18,796 nt of DNA, taken from JBIKLM01 sp044375105 (lineage in GTDB: Bacteria > Planctomycetota > UBA1135 > GCA-002686595). The stretch lies in the NCBI GenBank assembly GCA_044375105.1, contig JBILNK010000073.1, positions 1 through 18,796 on the forward strand, written 5' to 3'. The notes beneath the pieces were generated by a model. It made no database searches. It saw only the letters and a program-made list of their open reading frames with translations, and was not told the origin of the DNA. Both the position numbers and the translations under genes were made by a program. Shown one piece after another: positions 14,802-18,796 of this stretch. The stretch's first letter is position 1; each line of letters opens with the position of its first letter.

Positions 14802-14811
14802 CCCCCCCCCC
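14802..14811 (+). repeat. Ten-C homopolymer tract upstream of the FemAB-like gene
   Basis: A run of ten C lies 22 bases before the FemAB-like start codon, in a 127-base gap otherwise without gene or clear terminator. Such tracts can slip during replication. Being outside the coding frame, a change here could alter expression at most. In a GC-rich genome a run of this length may simply be chance. Confidence 0.5.
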
Positions 14812-14833
14812 GCTTCCCCCAGGCCTCCCCCTC

Positions 14834-15979
14834 ATGTCATCCGGCGAACCCGAGCTGCTGCCCGCTCCGCTCGAGCAGCCCGCCCCCAGCCCGGGCGTGG
14901 AAATCCGCGCGTCGAGCGCGGAACTCGACCCCGAGCGCGACGCCTTTGTGGCCGGGCATCCCCGCGGGACCCTGTTCCATGGCTCGCGCTGGCGCAAGGC
15001 GATCAACGCCTCCTTCGGTCACCAGGGGCAGGACCTGCTGGCCCTGCAGGCCGGCCGCGTGGTCGGTGTCCTGCCGCTGATGCTGGTACCGAGCCTGCCC
15101 GCCGGCCAGAACTTGATCTCCGCGCCCTACGGCGTCTACGGGGGGCCTCTCGGGGCCGACCGCGCCGTCGAAACAGCCCTGCTCGAAGCAGCTCTCGGGC
15201 TGGCCCGCAGCCTGGGCGTCGGCCGGCTCGAATTGCGCTGCCGCGAACCCCTGCTCGGCATGCCCGTCCCGGCGCCGGCCCCCGAAGAGCCTCCGGCTCC
15301 CCGGCAGCCTTGGAAGGATCCCTTCGGACTGTACCACTCGGCCCTCTACTGGACTTTCCTGCGCGACCTGCCGGAGAGCTCGCGGGATGTGCTCGGCAGC
15401 CTTCCCAAGAAAGCTCGCGCCGAAGCGCGCAAGGCCCGCGAGCGCCATAGGCTCAAGATTGTCGAGGGCTCGTGGTATCTCGACGACCTGCATCGCATGT
15501 TCGTGCGCAACAAGCACAGCCTGGGCTCGCCATCCCTGCCGTTGCAGCTGTTCCGCACGCTGCTGTCCTTCTACGGCTCTTTGGTGCACGTGGACCGCAA
15601 GCCGCTTGCTGCGGTGCTGTGTTTCGCCCACGGCGACACATTGATCGCCTACTATTCCGGGACGGCGCCGGACGCCGATCGGACCTACAGCGCCAGCAAC
15701 TTCATGTACCTGGCCCTGCAGGAGTGGGCCGTTGCCAAGGGGTTCCGGCGCTTCGATTTCTGCCGCAGCCGCCGCGATTCGGGGGCTTTCGACTTCAAGC
15801 GCCACCAGGGTTTCCAGCCGATCCCGCTCGACTACGCCTACGCTTTCGTCAAGAGGCAGGGCCTGCCGAGTTTCACCCCCAGCAACCCGCGCACCAAGGT
15901 GCTGCGCGACACCTGGAGCCGCCTGCCGATCGCCCTGACCGAACGGGTCTCGCCTCTGCTGGCCCGTTACCTGGCCTGA
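14834..15979 (+). CDS. FemAB-like acyltransferase, PEP-CTERM/exosortase-associated
   Basis: 381 residues with the double GNAT-like layout of FemAB proteins. The first half (about 22-140) contains TLFHGSRWRKAINASFGH (46-63) and APYGVYGGPLG (97-107). The second half has the signature FDFCRSRRDSGAFDF (307-321) followed by KRHQGF, which matches the exosortase-locus FemAB subfamily (TIGR03019-like). A proline-rich insert (141-160) separates the halves. Soluble, no signal peptide. Family members transfer aminoacyl groups from aminoacyl-tRNA to peptidoglycan or related carriers; in exosortase loci the acceptor is unknown and is presumed to be the exopolysaccharide. The ATG at 14834 lacks a clear ribosome site. 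It probably belongs to block C despite a 127-base gap, and it converges on the HAD gene with 16 bases between the two stops. Confidence 0.9.
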   Translation: MSSGEPELLPAPLEQPAPSPGVEIRASSAELDPERDAFVAGHPRGTLFHGSRWRKAINASFGHQGQDLLALQAGRVVGVLPLMLVPSLPAGQNLISAPYGVYGGPLGADRAVETALLEAALGLARSLGVGRLELRCREPLLGMPVPAPAPEEPPAPRQPWKDPFGLYHSALYWTFLRDLPESSRDVLGSLPKKARAEARKARERHRLKIVEGSWYLDDLHRMFVRNKHSLGSPSLPLQLFRTLLSFYGSLVHVDRKPLAAVLCFAHGDTLIAYYSGTAPDADRTYSASNFMYLALQEWAVAKGFRRFDFCRSRRDSGAFDFKRHQGFQPIPLDYAYAFVKRQGLPSFTPSNPRTKVLRDTWSRLPIALTERVSPLLARYLA

Positions 15980-15995
15980 GCCGCCGGAGGCCGTG

Positions 15996-16616
15996 CTAGC
16001 CGGTGGGGCCGGCGCCGGGGCCCCGTGCAGGCGGCCGCCACAGGCCGAGTTCCACCAACGCGGCCAGGGCTGCGAGATCGGGCAGCAGGTCGGGGGGCCG
16101 CCCGAGCGCGCCCAGGGCGCGGTGCCATTCGTCCCGCCCCTTGCCCGTAGCCACCATCCAGGCCGGCATGCCCGCCGCCCTGGCCGCCGCCAGGTCGCGC
16201 CAAGCATCCCCGGCAGCCAGGCAGTCCCCGGGTCGGACGGCAAAATGCGCGGCGGCTTCGAGCAGCATGCCGGGCCCCGGCTTGCGCCGCACGCTTTCGC
16301 GCCGGTAGACCCCCTGGCCTTCGCTGGGGTGTTCGGCGCAGTGGAGCCACAGGTCGACGCGAGCGCCCTGCTCGGCCAGCCGCCGGCCGAGCTCCGCGTG
16401 GATCCGCCCGAGGCCCGCTTCGCTGAGCCAGCCGCGGCCAATGGCGCTTTGGTTGGTCGCCACCGCCACTGGGATTCCCATGTTGTTGAAGCGTGCTACC
16501 GCTTCCGCCGCGCCGGCGCAGAGCTCGAAGCCCTGGCCCTCGAGCAGGTAGCCGGTCTCGGTGATCAGCGTGCCATCGCGGTCGAGCACCACGAGCTTGG
16601 GCAATTCCTGGATCAA
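15996..16616 (-). CDS. GmhB/HisB-N-like HAD phosphatase
   Basis: About 206 residues, from a TTG at 16616 preceded by GGAGCGGAG; another TTG at 16628 is possible and no ATG lies near. HAD motifs: VVLDRDGTL (9-17, Asp12 nucleophile and Asp14), ATNQS (53-57), RKPGPGM (111-117, motif III Lys112) and AGDAWRDL (135-142). The segment order fits D-glycero-D-manno-heptose-1,7-bisphosphate phosphatase (GmhB, about 190 residues). The family's zinc ligands are mostly lost: the CPHHP-type motif reads CAEHP (93-97), and the CxC before RKP reads SVRRKP. Probable role, inferred: phosphatase making a sugar precursor such as GDP-heptose for this locus; the substrate is uncertain. The reading frame begins 19 bases after the upstream lipoprotein stop, so the two form block D. 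The C-terminal 15 residues are Gly/Pro-rich. Confidence 0.82.
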   Translation of the reverse strand: MIQELPKLVVLDRDGTLITETGYLLEGQGFELCAGAAEAVARFNNMGIPVAVATNQSAIGRGWLSEAGLGRIHAELGRRLAEQGARVDLWLHCAEHPSEGQGVYRRESVRRKPGPGMLLEAAAHFAVRPGDCLAAGDAWRDLAAARAAGMPAWMVATGKGRDEWHRALGALGRPPDLLPDLAALAALVELGLWRPPARGPGAGPTG

Positions 16617-16635
16617 GCTCCGCTCCAAGGGCGTT

Positions 16636-17064
16636 TCAGTCCTCCAGCGCGAGCTGGATGTGGATCCGCGAGGGGGCCGGGCTCGTGTCGACGCGCACTG
16701 GCAAGAAGAAGTCCTCGAGGGGCAGGAACAGCGGGAACCACCAGGTGGTGAGGCCGACCCAGCCTTTGGTCCAGGAGATTGCGTAGAGCCGGCGGTTGGG
16801 CGAGACCAGCCGCGACTCCGGCTCGTAACCGGGCAGCGACACGTCCAGGCGGTGCCAGTCGTTGGCCGCGACAGCGATCCAGGCGGGCGTGACATGGCCC
16901 GAGTCCGCCCCGTCGACGAACAGGCGCGCGCCCGGCGGGGTGGTGGCGATCATCAGGCCGGGTTGAGGGCGCTGGATCAGGCAGCTGGCCAGGCCGGAGC
17001 AGGCGGCCAGGAGGCCCGCGGCGGCCGCGGCGCGGCGGCGGGCGATGGTCGGCGGCAGGCGCAT
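16636..17064 (-). CDS. Small PEGA-domain lipoprotein
   Basis: 142 residues from the ATG at 17064; an upstream extension would bury the signal peptide. The positive N-terminus (RLPPTIARRR) and hydrophobic stretch end in GLASC (24-28), a lipobox with Cys28 as the likely lipidated residue; Cys22 (LAAC) also fits. Residues 40-82 form a PEGA-like beta domain (TPPGARLFVDG, then HRLDVSLPGYEP), a fold found in envelope-exposed proteins. A hydrophobic Trp-rich stretch (about 102-122, GLTTWWFPLFLPLEDFF) follows. It probably acts in the periplasm or on the cell surface, perhaps binding polysaccharide or other envelope parts; the function is not known. It is first in block D and divergent from the GT39 gene. 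The start codon lies inside an inverted repeat. Confidence 0.75.
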   Translation of the reverse strand: MRLPPTIARRRAAAAAGLLAACSGLASCLIQRPQPGLMIATTPPGARLFVDGADSGHVTPAWIAVAANDWHRLDVSLPGYEPESRLVSPNRRLYAISWTKGWVGLTTWWFPLFLPLEDFFLPVRVDTSPAPSRIHIQLALED

Positions 17065-17079
17065 GGATCCATGGTGCGC
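17059..17079. promoter_or_regulatory. Inverted repeat over the lipoprotein start codon
   Basis: CATGGATCCATG (17062-17073) is a perfect 12-base palindrome. It is extended by GCGCA (17059-17063) on one side and TGCGC (17075-17079) on the other, with one unpaired base. The lipoprotein ATG (reverse strand, 17062-17064) falls inside it, so a transcript hairpin would cover the start codon. It could also be a protein-binding site in the 130-base divergent spacer. No ribosome site or promoter boxes are obvious here. Confidence 0.35.
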
Positions 17080-17194
17080 GCCGGCCCCGGGGAGCGCAAA
17101 CGGGACCAACCGCCGGCGTCCCCGCTGCGGCGCGCCCTGGGCGCCGTCCGAGCGCGCTCTTGCCATGCCGGTCCCCGGCCTCGATCCTCTGGGC

Positions 17195-18652
17195 ATGAGC
17201 GCTCACCCCGCCCCGCTGGCCAGCCGCTGGCGACGCTCCCTGCAGGCGGGCGAGGCGCCCCTGTGGATCGGCCTGGCGCTGCTGGCGGCGCTGCGGTTCG
17301 TGGGCCTTGGAAGCCATGGCCTGTGGATCGACGAGGCCTTGACTCTTTCGGACGCCCTGCACCAGCAGGAGTTCAAGAACCCCCTCGGGTATCGCCTGTA
17401 CGCCTTGCTCTACGGCCTGCTGCCGGCCCGCCCGGACGAAGCCTGGATGCGGCTGCCGTCGGCTCTGGCGGGCGCTCTGAGTCTGTTCCTGTGCGCCTTC
17501 GCCTTCCGGCCCTGGGCGGGGTCCCGGGGCGCTCTGGTGGCCGCCCTGTTCCTGGGGGTCTCGAGCTGGCACCTCTACTGGTCCCACAGCGCACGCTTCT
17601 ACACCCTGGCCCAATGCACCGTGCTCCTGGGCACGGGCCTCCTGCTGAGAGCCCGTGGCAGCCCGGGCCATCCCCGCGGGCCGTCCGGGGTGTTCCTCTG
17701 GAGTTCCGCGGGCCTGTTCTTGTGCGCCCTGGGGCTCGGGTTCCATTTCACGGCCCTGCTGGTCCTGCCGGGGCTGTTCCTGGCGGGCCAGCTGCTCGTC
17801 GATCCCCACGGCCGGGCCGCGCTGCCGACGGCCCGCCGCCTGCTGTGGGCTCTGGCTCTGCTGGTGGGCGCCGCGGGCGCCCCCTGGGCCTTCGAGCGCA
17901 TCGTTTCCTGGCGCCAGGTGAAAGGCGGCGGCAGCCCGCTACACCTCGTGCTCACCAGCGGCTTTTATTTCGGCCCCTTGCTGCTCAGCGCCGCTTTGGT
18001 GGGCGTCGGGCAATGGTGGCGACGGCGCGCTCCCGCGGCGGCTCTGGCTCTGCTCGTGTGCGTCTCGGCGCTCCTGCTGGCCTTGGTCCTGTCGCTGTGG
18101 ACTCGCATGACGGCTCAGTACGTGTTCGTGCTGCTGCCTTACGTGTGCCTGCTGGCCGCGGCGCCCTGGTGCCGGCCAGCCCCGGGCCGGGGCTCGGGGC
18201 GCCCGGGAACCTTGGCCTTCGGAGTGCTGACCTTGGTGCTGCTGCCCAACCTGGTCCAGGCGGGCCTGTTCCTGAGCCACCGCAACGGCGAGCGCCCGCA
18301 CTGGCGCGAGGCCTACACGCTGGTGGCGCGCCAGCGTCTGCCGAACGACCTGCTGATGGGCATGGCCGCGCCGGTGGGGGAGTACTACCTCGATCCGCTG
18401 GCGACCTTCCTGCGGGAACCGCGCCAGCTCGTGTACCTGGATCGCTTCCGCTCGCGGGTGCCCGAACGCTGGGACCGCACCGGCCGGCGCACCTGGTTCG
18501 TGCTCAATTTCGAGGAGCTGGAGGATTGGGACCCCGCCGACGCAGCCGAGTTCCGTCGCACCCTAGCCGAGGACTGCCGATTGGTGGCTTCCTGGCCCCT
18601 CGAGGTCGAATCCCGCGACCTCTCCGTGCATGTGTTCTTGCGCGACGGTTGA
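17195..18652 (+). CDS. GT39-type (PMT/ArnT-like) membrane glycosyltransferase
   Basis: 485 residues from the ATG at 17195; an ATG at 17165 in frame is a second option. Hydrophobic segments are spread through the N-terminal 350 residues. The first helix (about 22-38) is followed by the outside loop GLWIDEALTL (42-51), whose Asp46-Glu47 pair matches the catalytic acidic residue position of the PMT/ArnT family. Next come the arginine-containing SSWHLYWSHSARFYTLAQ (123-140) and about seven more helices to residue 400, then a soluble C-terminal domain (about 410-485). These enzymes take a sugar from a polyprenyl-phosphate donor outside the membrane, which fits the two GT2 genes in block C (inference). 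It is divergent from the lipoprotein gene and is the last gene in the window. Family confident; substrate unknown. Confidence 0.85.
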   Translation: MSAHPAPLASRWRRSLQAGEAPLWIGLALLAALRFVGLGSHGLWIDEALTLSDALHQQEFKNPLGYRLYALLYGLLPARPDEAWMRLPSALAGALSLFLCAFAFRPWAGSRGALVAALFLGVSSWHLYWSHSARFYTLAQCTVLLGTGLLLRARGSPGHPRGPSGVFLWSSAGLFLCALGLGFHFTALLVLPGLFLAGQLLVDPHGRAALPTARRLLWALALLVGAAGAPWAFERIVSWRQVKGGGSPLHLVLTSGFYFGPLLLSAALVGVGQWWRRRAPAAALALLVCVSALLLALVLSLWTRMTAQYVFVLLPYVCLLAAAPWCRPAPGRGSGRPGTLAFGVLTLVLLPNLVQAGLFLSHRNGERPHWREAYTLVARQRLPNDLLMGMAAPVGEYYLDPLATFLREPRQLVYLDRFRSRVPERWDRTGRRTWFVLNFEELEDWDPADAAEFRRTLAEDCRLVASWPLEVESRDLSVHVFLRDG

Positions 18653-18710
18653 GAGGCTCAGGCTTCGCTTCCCGCGCGATCGGGATGGTGCGATCTGGGG
18701 AGTCGTCGAG
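18653..18710. other. Intergenic stretch with a weak hairpin
   Basis: After the GT39 stop the sequence TCCCG (18670-18674) can pair with CGGGA (18681-18685). No T-run follows, so a terminator is not established. I see no gene in this stretch. Confidence 0.3.
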
Positions 18711-18780
18711 AGCAGCGGGCCGAGCAGCGGGCCGAGCAGCGGGCCGAGCAGCGGGCCGAGCAGCGGGCCGAGCAGCGGGC
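18711..18780 (+). repeat. 12-base tandem repeat AGCAGCGGGCCG, 5.8 copies
   Basis: Five complete identical units run from 18711 to 18770, followed by a 10-base partial unit to 18780. The unit length is a multiple of three, so in a coding frame it would give four-residue repeats such as RAEQ or GPSS. It is followed by CGAGCG (18780-18785) and CGCTCG (18789-18794), a small hairpin at the window's end. Whether it lies in a gene that continues to the right cannot be seen. Confidence 0.95.
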
Positions 18781-18796
18781 GAGCGGGACGCTCGGC

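Overview
The window is a GC-rich (roughly 70% by eye), densely packed bacterial exopolysaccharide locus of the exosortase/PEP-CTERM-associated type. Several gene products look like the families that accompany exosortase (XrtA/EpsH) systems: an exosortase-type O-antigen-ligase homologue, a class-II amidotransferase of the asparagine-synthase family, a DUF3473-type polysaccharide deacetylase, a FemAB-like acyltransferase, a sigma-54 response regulator and a giant TPR protein. No exosortase and no PEP-CTERM substrate lie inside the window, so the assignment rests on this gene set. The organism cannot be named. High GC and the reshuffled gene order fit a GC-rich planctomycete, myxobacterium or related environmental lineage; this is inference.

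Layout, left to right. Block A (1-6214, +) is a tight operon: 5'-truncated ligase, amidotransferase, two GT4 glycosyltransferases and the deacetylase, with 1- and 11-base gaps followed by two ATGA overlaps. A 407-base gap follows. It holds two copies of a roughly 120-base structured repeat and ends in a rho-independent terminator. Block B (6622-12425, -) is the sigma-54 regulator followed by the 1361-residue TPR protein. Block C (12518-15979, +), divergent from B across a 92-base spacer with a 21-base palindrome, has two overlapping polyprenyl-phosphate-type GT2 enzymes and the FemAB-like protein. Block D (15996-17064, -) is a PEGA-domain lipoprotein and a GmhB-like HAD phosphatase. Block E (17195-18652, +) is a GT39-type membrane glycosyltransferase. 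The right edge carries a 12-base tandem repeat.

How they may work together (inference). The GT4 enzymes build the repeat unit on the cytoplasmic face. The amidotransferase, deacetylase and FemAB-like protein modify sugars or add aminoacyl groups. GT2 enzymes load a sugar on polyprenyl phosphate for the GT39 protein to transfer outside the membrane. The ligase-like protein polymerises or attaches the product, and the TPR protein may scaffold the envelope machinery. The regulator probably controls the locus with sigma-54, but its receiver domain has lost its phospho-acceptor aspartate.

Most unusual points: the tandem cloverleaf-like repeat that supplies the TPR gene's stop codon; the phosphomimetic-looking receiver (Asp to Glu); and the second GT2, which has lost the DxD metal-binding motif that its overlapping partner keeps. 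No tRNA, rRNA, CRISPR array, transposase or prophage gene was seen.
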